Below, piece by piece: positions 47,683 to 55,902 of a stretch of DNA of 64,000 nucleotides. Source of the stretch: DAOMFB01 sp963801475 (GTDB lineage Bacteria > Acidobacteriota > Thermoanaerobaculia > UBA5066). The position numbers were made by a program, and so were the translations under genes. Numbering within the stretch: the stretch's first letter is position 1; every line of letters starts with the position of its first letter. The notes under the pieces were generated by a model. The model had not been told where the DNA came from and made no database searches. It saw only the letters and a program-made list of their open reading frames with translations. Where the stretch lies: positions 620,001 through 684,000 of the forward strand of contig CAWDEX010000001.1 of assembly GCA_963801475.1 (NCBI GenBank). The letters are read 5' to 3'.

Positions 47683-47880
47683 TCAGAGGTCAATCGCGGT
47701 CTTCACGCCGGTGTCGATGTCGTTCGTGCGAGGAGCCCGTGTCGTGCCGCCCGCGCCGCCGGCCACGCCATCGAGCTCGGCGTCGGAGAGCTGCGGGGTG
47801 CCGGATGCCGGTCTCTGGACATCGGGATCCGGGAGTTTCTTCGCGGTCGCCTCTCCGGGCGACGAAGGTTGTTCCACCAT
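47683..47880 (-). CDS. Small peptide with double-glycine leader (candidate RiPP/bacteriocin precursor)
   Basis: A 65-residue protein with a strong ribosome binding site (GGAGGGG) before ATG 47880. Residues 31-42 read LSDAELDGVAGG, the recognition helix and GG cleavage site of peptides exported by peptidase-containing ABC transporters (bacteriocins, Nif11/NHLP-type precursors). Cleavage would free residues 43-65, a 23-residue core with five Thr, no Ser and no Cys, so lanthionines and sactionines are excluded. No modifying enzyme or ABC transporter is nearby except the ferredoxin-MBL gene downstream. It could instead be an unmodified signal peptide or a chance match. Confidence 0.55.
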   Translation of the reverse strand: MVEQPSSPGEATAKKLPDPDVQRPASGTPQLSDAELDGVAGGAGGTTRAPRTNDIDTGVKTAIDL

Positions 47881-47890
47881 ATCCCCCCTC

Positions 47891-47914
47891 CGATCGCGGT
47901 TCGAACCGCGATCG
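47891..47914. promoter_or_regulatory. 24-bp perfect palindrome between divergent genes
   Basis: The half-site CGATCGCGGTTC is followed by its exact reverse complement, centred between 47902 and 47903. It lies 10 bases upstream of the peptide ATG and about 60 bases before the permease ATG. It may be a dimeric repressor operator or, in RNA, a 10-bp hairpin with a TCGA loop just before the peptide ribosome binding site. Confidence 0.6.
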
Positions 47915-47974
47915 AGTCTATTCCGTTTCGCGGGTCACGTTATAGGGGGCTGGAGTAACGTCTCCCGGAAAGGC

Positions 47975-49309
47975 ATGCCGCCGTCCGGTACTTCCCGCCG
48001 CCTCATCGGCCGCTTCGACGCGACCATGCTCGTCGTCGGGTCGATGATCGGCTCGGGCATCTTCATCGTCTCGGCGGAATCGGCGCGGCGGGTCGGAACG
48101 CCGGGGCGGCTCCTCCTCGTCTGGAGCGTCGCGGGCCTCCTGACGTTCCTCGCCGCCCTCTCGTGTGCCGAGCTGGCGGCGCTTTACCCTCGCGCCGGCG
48201 GTCCCTACGTCTTCTTCCGCGAGGCTTACGGCGAGCTGGCCGGGTTCCTCTTCGCGTGGACGCTGATCGCGGTCGTCCAGACCGGGACGATCGCCGCGGT
48301 CGCCGTCGCCTTCGCGAAGTTCCTCGGAGTGCTGGTCCCCTCCGTGACGGGCTGGGCGGCAAAGGGCGTGGCCGTGGCCGTCGTCGCCGTCCTGACGGGG
48401 ACGAACGCGCTCGGCCTGAAGGCCGGGACGCGGACCCAGAATGTCCTGACCGTGGTCAAGGTCGCGGCGCTCCTCGGCCTGGCCGGCGCGGGCCTCTTCC
48501 TGGCGCCGCGGACGATCTCCCTCTCCACGGGGGCGCATCCCGACCTCTCGGCCCCGTCGGGCGCGGGCCTCGCGCTGGCCTTCTCTCTGGCGCTCGTCGG
48601 GCCCTCCTTCGCGCAGTCGGCCTGGACGAACGTGACGTTCCCGGGCGGCGAGGTGAAGGACCCGGGCCGGACGCTGCCTCTGGCCCTCGTTGCCGGGTGC
48701 CTTCTCGTCCCGGTCCTCTACGTCGTGGCGAACGTCTCGTACCTGAAGGTGCTCGGGCTCTCCGGCGTGGCGTATGCCGCCGGGGACCGGGTCGGGACCG
48801 CCTCGGCCGCGGCGCTCTTTCCCGCAAGCGGCGGCGCCCTGATGGCGGCGGCGATCCTCGTCTCGACGTTCGGATGCGCCAACGGGCTGATCCTGGCGGG
48901 AGCGCGCGTCCTCTATGCGCTCTCGTCCGACGGGCTCTTCTTTCCTCCCGCCGCCCGGCTGAACCGTGCGGGCGTACCCGGCATCGCCCTGGCCCTGCAG
49001 GCCGTCTGGACGACGGTCTTGATCGCGTCGGGGACGTACTCGGAGCTTCTCCGCTACGTCGTCTCGGTCGAGTTCGTCATCCTGATCCTCCTCGTCCTCG
49101 CCGTGCCGGTCCTCCGGAAGAAGGAGCCGGCGCTCGCGCGTCCCTTCCGGACGCCGGCCTGGCCCCTCCTCGGAGGCGGCTTCGTCGTGGCGGCGGCCGT
49201 CCTCGTCGTCCTCCTCGCCGTCGGCAGCCCGAAGACGACCTGGCCGGGATTCCTCCTCGTCCTCCTCGGCGCCGTCGTCTACCGGATCCGGAAAGGGAGG
49301 AGCGCTTGA
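47975..49309 (+). CDS. APC-family amino-acid permease
   Basis: A 444-residue transporter with about 12 hydrophobic segments. The family entry motif MLVVGSMIGSGIFIV is at about residues 15-30. The LAT/APC branch takes up amino acids by exchange or proton symport. It sits directly upstream of pxpB-pxpC-pxpA, with its stop overlapping pxpB as TTGA, which suggests uptake of 5-oxoproline or a related compound. ATG 47975 was chosen; the longer frame from 47558 crosses the peptide gene on the other strand. Confidence 0.88.
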   Translation: MPPSGTSRRLIGRFDATMLVVGSMIGSGIFIVSAESARRVGTPGRLLLVWSVAGLLTFLAALSCAELAALYPRAGGPYVFFREAYGELAGFLFAWTLIAVVQTGTIAAVAVAFAKFLGVLVPSVTGWAAKGVAVAVVAVLTGTNALGLKAGTRTQNVLTVVKVAALLGLAGAGLFLAPRTISLSTGAHPDLSAPSGAGLALAFSLALVGPSFAQSAWTNVTFPGGEVKDPGRTLPLALVAGCLLVPVLYVVANVSYLKVLGLSGVAYAAGDRVGTASAAALFPASGGALMAAAILVSTFGCANGLILAGARVLYALSSDGLFFPPAARLNRAGVPGIALALQAVWTTVLIASGTYSELLRYVVSVEFVILILLVLAVPVLRKKEPALARPFRTPAWPLLGGGFVVAAAVLVVLLAVGSPKTTWPGFLLVLLGAVVYRIRKGRSA

Positions 49310-49914
49310 AGGCGGTCGGCGAGTTCTCGTGGCTGCTGTCGTTCGACGACGAGGACGAGCGAAAGGCGAACGAGCGGGCACGCGGCGTCGCGGCGCTGCT
49401 TCACGGCCTGCATCCCGAGGAGCTGATCGAGGCGATTCCCGCCGCGCGATCGGTCTTCGTGGAGGGGACTCCGGCCTTCGACGCGGGGATCCTCGTCGGT
49501 CTGGAGACGGCGAGCGTCGACGGCCCCGCGCCGGCGGCCGCGATGCTGGAGATCCGGGTGACGCTCGACGGCGAGGACCTGCCGGACGTCTCCGCGGCGC
49601 TCGGCCTCTCGCGCGAAGCCTTCGAGGAGGCGCTTCTCGGGGCGAGCTTCACGGTGGGCTTCCTCGGCTTCGCTCCGGGCTTTCCGTATCTCTACGGGCT
49701 CCCGGAGCGCCTTCGCCGTCCGCGGCGGGGGACGCCGCGCCTTTCGGTTCCGGCGGGGAGCCTCGCCATGGCGGGGCCCTACGTGGGGATCTACCCGGCC
49801 TCGATGCCGGGAGGATGGAACCTTCTCGGCACGGTCGACGCCGATCTCTTCGACTCCGAGCGCCGCCCGCCGGCGCTCTTCGCGCCGGGCGACGCCGTGA
49901 GGTTCCGGCGATGA
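49306..49914 (+). CDS. pxpB: 5-oxoprolinase subunit PxpB (KipI family)
   Basis: A 202-residue subunit of the ATP-dependent prokaryotic 5-oxoprolinase that opens pyroglutamate to glutamate. Family motifs: AFDAGILVG, the long VGFLGFAPGFPYLYGLPERLRRPRRGTPRLSVPAGS and GPYVGIYPASMPGGWNLLG. It begins at TTG 49306 behind GGGAGGAG and overlaps both neighbours (TTGA, ATGA), consistent with the complex with PxpA and PxpC. Confidence 0.93.
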   Translation: MKAVGEFSWLLSFDDEDERKANERARGVAALLHGLHPEELIEAIPAARSVFVEGTPAFDAGILVGLETASVDGPAPAAAMLEIRVTLDGEDLPDVSAALGLSREAFEEALLGASFTVGFLGFAPGFPYLYGLPERLRRPRRGTPRLSVPAGSLAMAGPYVGIYPASMPGGWNLLGTVDADLFDSERRPPALFAPGDAVRFRR

Positions 49915-50849
49915 GCCCACGCGCGCTCCTCGTTCGCGAAGCGGGGCTCCTGACGACGGTCCAGGACCTCGGCCGCCCCGGCTGGGGCGCGCTCGGCATC
50001 CCGCCGGCGGGAGCGCTCGATCCGGAGGCGCTCCGCGTCGCCAACCTCCTCGCCGGAAACGACGAAGAGGCGGCGGGGCTGGAGATCACGATCGTGGGCC
50101 CCGTTCTCTCGGCGATCGGCGACGTCGACCTGGCCGTCGCGGGGGGAGCCTTCGGCCCGTTCCCCGGTCGTGTCGTGAGGCTCCGGGACGGAGACACGGT
50201 GCCCTTCCGGGCGGCGGAGACCGGGCGGGGGGCGGCGCGTGCGGCCGTCGCCGTGGCCGGCGGGATCGACGTTCCCGAGGTCCTCGGCAGCCGCTCGACC
50301 TGCGTCTCGGCGCACTTCGGGGGGCTTCACGGCGGGCCGCTCCGGAAGGGAGACCTTCTCCCCGTGGGCCGGTCGCGGCGCGCCCCGCGCCTCGACGCCG
50401 CCGCGCTGGAGATGCCGTCGGAAGACGAGATCACCCTCCGTGTCCTCCCCGGGCCCCAGGCGCACCTCTTCGGCAACGAGGCGGTCCGGATCTTCCACGG
50501 CGAGCGGTTTCGCCTCGGGCCCGACTCGAACCGGATCGGCTTCCGGCTCGAGGGCGCGGCCGTCCCCGGCGATCTCACGGCCATCGAGGCGCTGCCGTCG
50601 GAAGGGACCGCGCTCGGCTCCGTCCAGATCACCGCGGACGGGCAGCCGATCGTCCTTCTGGCCGAACGGCCCACGACCGGGGGCTACCCGAAAATCGCGA
50701 CCGTGGCCCGGGCGGACCTGGGGCTCCTGGTCCGGGCGCAGCCGGGCGCGACGATCCGCTTCGAACCGACGACTCCCGGGGAGGCGCGGCGGCTGCTTCG
50801 GGAGAGAGAGGAACGGATCGCGAGGTTCGCGAGGTGGCTTTCCCAATGA
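49911..50849 (+). CDS. pxpC: 5-oxoprolinase subunit PxpC (KipA family, biotin-dependent-carboxylase-like fold)
   Basis: A 312-residue partner of PxpB. VREAGLLTTVQDLGRPGWGALGIPPAGALDP, GRSTCVSAHFGG and GYPKIATVARADLGLL are diagnostic. Despite the family name it carries no biotin role here. Starts and ends in ATGA overlaps with pxpB and pxpA. Confidence 0.93.
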   Translation: MSPRALLVREAGLLTTVQDLGRPGWGALGIPPAGALDPEALRVANLLAGNDEEAAGLEITIVGPVLSAIGDVDLAVAGGAFGPFPGRVVRLRDGDTVPFRAAETGRGAARAAVAVAGGIDVPEVLGSRSTCVSAHFGGLHGGPLRKGDLLPVGRSRRAPRLDAAALEMPSEDEITLRVLPGPQAHLFGNEAVRIFHGERFRLGPDSNRIGFRLEGAAVPGDLTAIEALPSEGTALGSVQITADGQPIVLLAERPTTGGYPKIATVARADLGLLVRAQPGATIRFEPTTPGEARRLLREREERIARFARWLSQ

Positions 50850-51604
50850 CGAAGAGAATCGACCTGAACTTCGACGGCGGCGAGGGGTGCGACGACGCGG
50901 CCCTGATGCCGCACGTGACGACCGTGAACGTCGCCTGCGGGGCCCATGCCGGCGACGAGGCGACGATGCGCGCCGCCGTCCGGCTGGCGGTGGCCCACGG
51001 TGTCAGCGTCTTCGCGCACCCTTCCTATCCCGACCGCGAGGGGTTCGGGCGACGGCGGATGACGCTCCTTGGGGCCGAGGTGGAGCGGCTCGTCCGCGAG
51101 CAGGTCTCTGCCCTCTCCGCCATCGCGCAGGCCGAGGGCGTGGCTCTCTCGGGGGTCAAGCCCCACGGCGGCCTCTACCATGCCGCGGCTTCGGACGAGG
51201 AGACGGCGCGGGCCCTCGTCTCGGCGGCGCGCGCGGCCGATCCCCGGCTCATTCTCGTCACGTCGCCGGGCTCGAAGCTCCTCGCCGCCGCCGCGGGCCT
51301 CGGGATGCGCGCTGCCGCGGAGGGGTTCGCCGACCGCGGCTACGACGCCGGCGGTTCGCTCGTGGCCCGCGGGACCAAGGGAGCGCTCGTCGAGACGCCG
51401 GATCAGGCCGCCGCGCAGGCTCTGTCGCTGGCGAGGGACTTCGTCGCGATCGCCGTCGACGGCACGCGCATCCCGATTGCCGTCGAGACGATCTGCCTTC
51501 ACGGCGACACCCCCGGCGCCGCGGCCAACGCCAAGGCGGTCCGCGCGGCGCTGGAAGGGGCGGGCTTCGCCCTTCGCGCGCTCGCCGGCGCCCGCCCCGC
51601 GTGA
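50846..51604 (+). CDS. pxpA: 5-oxoprolinase subunit PxpA (LamB/YcsF family)
   Basis: A 252-residue subunit with IDLNFDGGEG, VNVACGAHAGDEATM, GVKPHGGLYHAAA and a C-terminal ICLHGDTPGAAANAKAV, as in LamB/YcsF proteins. The usual N-terminal DLNCDLGE motif is altered to DLNFDGGEG and the following loop is shorter. The start overlaps the pxpC stop (ATGA). With pxpBC and the permease it makes a full 5-oxoproline uptake-and-cleavage unit inserted between the purine genes. Confidence 0.93.
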   Translation: MTKRIDLNFDGGEGCDDAALMPHVTTVNVACGAHAGDEATMRAAVRLAVAHGVSVFAHPSYPDREGFGRRRMTLLGAEVERLVREQVSALSAIAQAEGVALSGVKPHGGLYHAAASDEETARALVSAARAADPRLILVTSPGSKLLAAAAGLGMRAAAEGFADRGYDAGGSLVARGTKGALVETPDQAAAQALSLARDFVAIAVDGTRIPIAVETICLHGDTPGAAANAKAVRAALEGAGFALRALAGARPA

Positions 51605-51608
51605 CGTT

Positions 51609-51614
51609 TAAACT
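51609..51614 (+). promoter_or_regulatory. Possible -10 box (TAAACT) of purL
   Basis: TAAACT ends 9 bases before the ATG at 51624. Transcripts would have a leader of only a few bases, or none. Confidence 0.35.
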
Positions 51615-51623
51615 ACCCCCCGG

Positions 51624-53849
51624 ATGACGAACGCGGCGGCGGCGGTGACGCCCGCGGTGGCGGCCGAGCACGGGCTTTCGGCAGAGGAGTTCGAGCGGAT
51701 CAAGCTGATCCTCGGACGCGAGCCGAACCTGACGGAGCTGGGGATCTACTCGGCCCTCTGGAGCGAGCACTGCTCGTACAAGTCGTCGCGCGTCTTCCTG
51801 AAGGAGTTTCCGACGACCGGGCCGCGCGTGCTGCAGGGGCCGGGGGAGAACGCCGGCGCCGTGGACATCGGCGACGGCTGGGCCGTCGTCTTCAAGATGG
51901 AGTCCCACAACCATCCGTCCTTCATCGAGCCGTATCAGGGGGCCGCGACGGGGGTCGGCGGGATCCTCCGCGACGTCTTCACGATGGGGGCCCGTCCCAT
52001 CGCCATCCTCGATCCGCTCTTCTTCGGCGACCCGGCCGCCCCGCGGATGCACGACCTGATCGACGGCGTCGTCCGCGGCATCGGGGGCTACGGAAACTGC
52101 TTCGGCGTCCCGACGGTCGGCGGGATGACCTTCTTCCACCCGGCCTACAACCGCAACATCCTGGTCAACGCGATGGCGGTGGGCGTGGTCCGCCACGACC
52201 GGATCTTCCGGGCGAAGGCCTCGGGGCCGGGGAACCCCGTCCTCTACGTCGGCTCGAAGACGGGGCGCGACGGCATCCACGGGGCCTCGATGGCCTCCGA
52301 CGTCTTCGACGACCAGAAATCGCAGCGGCGGCCGACCGTGCAGGTGGGCGACCCGTTCGTCGAGAAGCTCCTCCTCGAGGCGGTGCTCGAGGTGCTCCAG
52401 GGCGACGCCGTCGTGGCGATCCAGGACATGGGGGCGGCCGGACTGACCTCCTCCACCTTCGAGATGTGCTCGCGGGGCGGCGTCGGGATGCGCCTCGACC
52501 TCTCGAAAGTGCCGGTGCGCGAGACCGGCATGACGCCTTACGAGCTGATGCTCTCCGAGTCGCAGGAGCGCATGGTCCTCGTGACCCGGAAGGGGCGGGC
52601 CGATGAGGTGGCGGCCGTCTTCCGGAAGTGGGGCGTCGACGCCGTCGTGATGGGCGAGGTGATCCGCGAGCCGCGGATGCAGCTCCTGTTCGAGGGGAAG
52701 CTCGTCGCCGATCTCGAGATCGCGCCGCTCGTCCACGACGCCCCCGTCTACCACAGGCCGTGGACGCCGCCGCCCGGGTCGCCGGACCGGCCGGCTTCCG
52801 TGGTGATCGACGGGGCGCCCCACGACAGCGCGGCCCTCCTCCGGCTTCTGGGGTCGCCGAACCTCTCGAGCAAGCGGTGGATCTGGGCGCAGTACGACCA
52901 CACGGTCCGGACGAACACCGTGGCCGGACCGGGGGGCGACGCGGCCGTGATCCGGGTGCCCGGCACCGCGAAGGGGCTCGCCATCGCGACCGACGTGAAC
53001 CCGCGTTACTGCGCGGCCGACCCCGCGCGGGGCGCCGGGTTCGCCGTGGCCGAAGCGGCGCTGAACCTGGCCTGCGCGGGCGCCCGGCCGCTCGCCGTGA
53101 CCGACTGCCTGAACTTCGGCAACCCGGAGCGCCCCGAGATTCTCGGGCAGTTCGCCGCGGGGATCCGCGGGATCGCCGAGGCGTGCCGCGCGCTGGAGAC
53201 CCCCGTCATCTCGGGGAACGTGTCGCTCTACAACGAGACGGAGGGACGATCGATCCTTCCGACGCCGACGGTCGGCATGGTCGGCCTCCTCGAGGACGTG
53301 GCGCGGGCGCTGCCGTCCCACTTCGTCCGGGAGGGGGACGTCGTGGCCCTCTTCGGCGAGACCCGCGACGAGCTGGGGGCGAGCGAGTACCTGGCCACCG
53401 TCCTCGGTCGGGACGAGGGACCGTGCCCCGTTCTGAGCCTTCCGGCCTACCGTGCCGTCATCGACCTCCTGGTCGAGCTGGCCGGAGACGGCGTCCTCAT
53501 GTCGGCGCACGACGTTTCCGACGGGGGGCTCGCCGTGGCCGCCGCCGAGGCCTGCTTCGGTCCCGTGACGCGAGGCGCCGAGCTGAACGTGGAGACGCCG
53601 CTGGCCGCGACCCGCGCCCTCTTCTCCCAGTCCGGCCCCCGGGTCCTCGTCTCCTTCGAGCCCGGCCTCGAGATGAACGTCCTGGCCGCAGCTCGCCGGC
53701 TCGGCGTGACGACCGCGCTCGTGGGGCGTGTGGTCTCCGGACGCCTCCGCCTGTCCGTGAATGGCGCGGTGGCGATCGACCTGCCGGCCGAGGAGCTCCG
53801 GGCTTCCTGGGAGGAGGCCTTCGAACGACTCATGGAGGGATCCCGATGA
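51624..53849 (+). CDS. purL: Phosphoribosylformylglycinamidine synthase subunit PurL
   Basis: A 741-residue ATP-dependent catalytic subunit of the small PurL type (needs PurS and PurQ). Motifs: WSEHCSYKSS, FKMESHNHPSFIEPYQGAATGVGGI (ATP and metal site), YVGSKTGRDGIHGASMAS and GAAGLTSSTFEMCSRGG. It lies 5.6 kb from purS and purQ and apparently has its own promoter. The last gene base overlaps the redoxin start (ATGA). Confidence 0.97.
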   Translation: MTNAAAAVTPAVAAEHGLSAEEFERIKLILGREPNLTELGIYSALWSEHCSYKSSRVFLKEFPTTGPRVLQGPGENAGAVDIGDGWAVVFKMESHNHPSFIEPYQGAATGVGGILRDVFTMGARPIAILDPLFFGDPAAPRMHDLIDGVVRGIGGYGNCFGVPTVGGMTFFHPAYNRNILVNAMAVGVVRHDRIFRAKASGPGNPVLYVGSKTGRDGIHGASMASDVFDDQKSQRRPTVQVGDPFVEKLLLEAVLEVLQGDAVVAIQDMGAAGLTSSTFEMCSRGGVGMRLDLSKVPVRETGMTPYELMLSESQERMVLVTRKGRADEVAAVFRKWGVDAVVMGEVIREPRMQLLFEGKLVADLEIAPLVHDAPVYHRPWTPPPGSPDRPASVVIDGAPHDSAALLRLLGSPNLSSKRWIWAQYDHTVRTNTVAGPGGDAAVIRVPGTAKGLAIATDVNPRYCAADPARGAGFAVAEAALNLACAGARPLAVTDCLNFGNPERPEILGQFAAGIRGIAEACRALETPVISGNVSLYNETEGRSILPTPTVGMVGLLEDVARALPSHFVREGDVVALFGETRDELGASEYLATVLGRDEGPCPVLSLPAYRAVIDLLVELAGDGVLMSAHDVSDGGLAVAAAEACFGPVTRGAELNVETPLAATRALFSQSGPRVLVSFEPGLEMNVLAAARRLGVTTALVGRVVSGRLRLSVNGAVAIDLPAEELRASWEEAFERLMEGSR

Positions 53850-54442
53850 GACCGACCCGCCCCGCCCTGACGGCCGTGGCGCTCGCTGCCGCCGTCCTTC
53901 TCGCCTCACCCGCCCGGGCCGCGGAGCTGAAGATCGGCGCGACGGCGCCCGAGTTCACGCTCCCGACCGCGAGCGACGGACATCCCGTGGCGCTCAGGGA
54001 ACTGCTGTCGAAGAACAAGGGAGTGGCGGTCCTCTTCATCGCCACGAAATGCCCCGTCTCGAACGCCTACAACGAACGGATGGCGGCGCTGGCGAGGGAG
54101 TACGCGGCGAAGGGGATCGCCTTCGTGGGGATCAACTCGAACAAGGCGGAGCCGGCCGCGGAGACCGCGGAGCACGCGAAGAAGCACGGCTTCGGCTTCT
54201 TCGTCGTGAAGGACGAGAGGAACAGGGTGGCCGACGCTTACGGGGCGCAGAAGACGCCCGAGGTCTTCCTCCTCGACGCCGCGGGGAAGCTCCTCTACCA
54301 CGGGCGAATCGACGAGAACCAGGACGACGCGAAAGCGGTCAAGTCGCCCGATTTCCGGAACGCTCTCGACGCCTTCCTCGCCGGCAGGCCGGTCCCGGTG
54401 GCGGAGACGAAGGCGTTCGGCTGCACGATCAAACGGGTTTGA
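53846..54442 (+). CDS. Exported thioredoxin-family (redoxin) protein with single Cys at active site
   Basis: A 198-residue protein with a signal peptide (about 1-26, ending ARA). The mature AhpC/TSA-like fold reads GATAPEFTLPTASDG, then FIATKCPVSNAYNERM: the active site is CPVS, keeping only the first cysteine of CxxC. A lone cysteine at the C-terminus (FGCTIKRV) might serve as resolving residue. Family members are often annotated redoxin or thioredoxin; a peroxiredoxin-like role is conceivable. It is co-transcribed with purL and with the TlpA-like gene. Confidence 0.8.
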   Translation: MRPTRPALTAVALAAAVLLASPARAAELKIGATAPEFTLPTASDGHPVALRELLSKNKGVAVLFIATKCPVSNAYNERMAALAREYAAKGIAFVGINSNKAEPAAETAEHAKKHGFGFFVVKDERNRVADAYGAQKTPEVFLLDAAGKLLYHGRIDENQDDAKAVKSPDFRNALDAFLAGRPVPVAETKAFGCTIKRV

Positions 54443-54942
54443 GAGTCGCGCGGAATCTCCTCCTCTCGGCCGCGCTGGCGCTGCTCGCCGCGCCGCGCGG
54501 CCTCGCCGAGCCGGTGAAGCTCCTCCGGCCGGATCAGTACCGTTCGCGGATCGTGGCCGCCAAGAGTGGCCGCGTCCTCCTCGTGAACTTCTGGGCGACG
54601 TGGTGCCTCCCGTGCCGCGAGGAGATGCCGAAGCTTGCCGCGGCGGCGAAGGGTTTCCCGTCGAAGGACCTCGCCGTCGTCCTCGTGGCCACCGACACGC
54701 CGAAGACGTCGCCCCAGGTCCCCCGGTTCCTCGCGGAGACGAAGGTGCCCTTCGTCTGCTGGCAGGTGCGGAGCGCCGATCCGCAGCTCTTCATCGACGC
54801 GGTGGACAAGAGCTGGGACGGGACGCTCCCCTACACACTCGTCTACGACCGGAAAGGCGACGTGGCCGTCCGGCTCGCCGGCGCCCAGACGGAGACCTCG
54901 TTCGTCGACGCGATCCGCCGGGCGCTCGGAGCGCCCCGGTAG
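54439..54942 (+). CDS. TlpA-like thiol:disulfide oxidoreductase
   Basis: A 167-residue exported thioredoxin with a signal peptide (about 1-24) and the redox motif WCLPC at about 52-56, followed by the TlpA-type LPYTLVYDRKGDVAVRLAGAQ including a cis-Pro. It acts in the periplasm, keeping cysteines reduced, for example in cytochrome maturation. TTG at 54439 overlaps the preceding stop (TTGA). It may supply electrons to the CPVS redoxin encoded just before it. Confidence 0.82.
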   Translation: MRVARNLLLSAALALLAAPRGLAEPVKLLRPDQYRSRIVAAKSGRVLLVNFWATWCLPCREEMPKLAAAAKGFPSKDLAVVLVATDTPKTSPQVPRFLAETKVPFVCWQVRSADPQLFIDAVDKSWDGTLPYTLVYDRKGDVAVRLAGAQTETSFVDAIRRALGAPR

Positions 54943-54954
54943 GGCGGAGCGCCG

Positions 54955-55902
54955 ATGCCCCGAGCTCCCCGCCGGCGCCCGACGACGTACCCGATCGCCA
55001 CGCGCCGCTTCAAGGTCCACGTGAAGGACCTCGGCCGGCCGCCGCGCGAGGCCGACTCTTTCGCGGCCTTCTGGGACTCCCTGCCGCACCTCCTCGCGGC
55101 CGACTCGCTCCGGGCGGTCGTCCGGGCCATCGCGGAGGCGCGGCGGGCCGGCAAGCCGGTCGTCTTCGCGTTCGGGGCGCACGTCGTGAAGACGGGCCTC
55201 TCCCCGACCCTGATCGCCCTGATGCGGGCGCGGTTCGTCACGGCGCTCGCGACGAATGGCGCGAGCGGCATCCACGACTTCGAGCTCGCCTATCACGGCG
55301 CGACGTCGGAGGACGTCGGGTCGGTCCTCGCCGACGGCGAGTTCGGCATGAGCCGCGAGACGGGAGCTGGCGTTTTCCGCGCCCTGCGCGAGGGGCGGAA
55401 GAGGGGTTGGGGCTACGGCCGTGCGCTGGGAGAGTTTCTCCTCGCGAGCCGTTATCCCTACCGGCACCTCTCGGTCTTCGCGACGGCCGCCGAGCTGGGC
55501 CTCCCCCTCACCGTCCACGTGGCCCTCGGGACGGACACGCTGGCGCAGCACCCCGGCATGGACGGAGCGCTCGTCGGCGAGATGTCGATGCGCGACTTCC
55601 GCACGGTCCAGGGCGTCGTCGCACGGCTCGGCGACGGCGGCGTCTTTCTGAACGTCGGCTCGTCGGTCATCCTTCCCGAGGTCTTCCTGAAGGCCCTGTC
55701 GCTCTCGCGGAACCTCGGCCACGACGTGAGGAACTTCACGACCGTCGACCTCGACATGATCCGCCACTACCGCCCGCACGAGAACGTCCTGAAACGGCCC
55801 GTCCTCGCCGGCGGGTCGTCTTACGCCCTCACCGGACATCACGAGATCACGCTGCCGCTCCTCGCGCAGGCGCTCGTCCTCGGACTCGGGGACCGCCCGT
55901 GA
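54955..55902 (+). CDS. Conserved hypothetical protein next to hldE (deoxyhypusine-synthase-like?)
   Basis: A 315-residue cytosolic protein that I do not firmly recognise. The patterns AFGAHVVKTGLSPTLIALM, TNGASGIHDFELAYHGATSEDVGS, HVALGTDTLAQHP and GGVFLNVGSSVILPEVFLKALSLSRNLGH give a Rossmann-like fold reminiscent of deoxyhypusine synthase-like bacterial proteins, but this is recollection only. The N-terminus is very basic. It is 12 bases after the TlpA-like gene and overlaps hldE by four bases (GTGA), so co-regulation with ADP-heptose synthesis is likely. Confidence 0.55.
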   Translation: MPRAPRRRPTTYPIATRRFKVHVKDLGRPPREADSFAAFWDSLPHLLAADSLRAVVRAIAEARRAGKPVVFAFGAHVVKTGLSPTLIALMRARFVTALATNGASGIHDFELAYHGATSEDVGSVLADGEFGMSRETGAGVFRALREGRKRGWGYGRALGEFLLASRYPYRHLSVFATAAELGLPLTVHVALGTDTLAQHPGMDGALVGEMSMRDFRTVQGVVARLGDGGVFLNVGSSVILPEVFLKALSLSRNLGHDVRNFTTVDLDMIRHYRPHENVLKRPVLAGGSSYALTGHHEITLPLLAQALVLGLGDRP

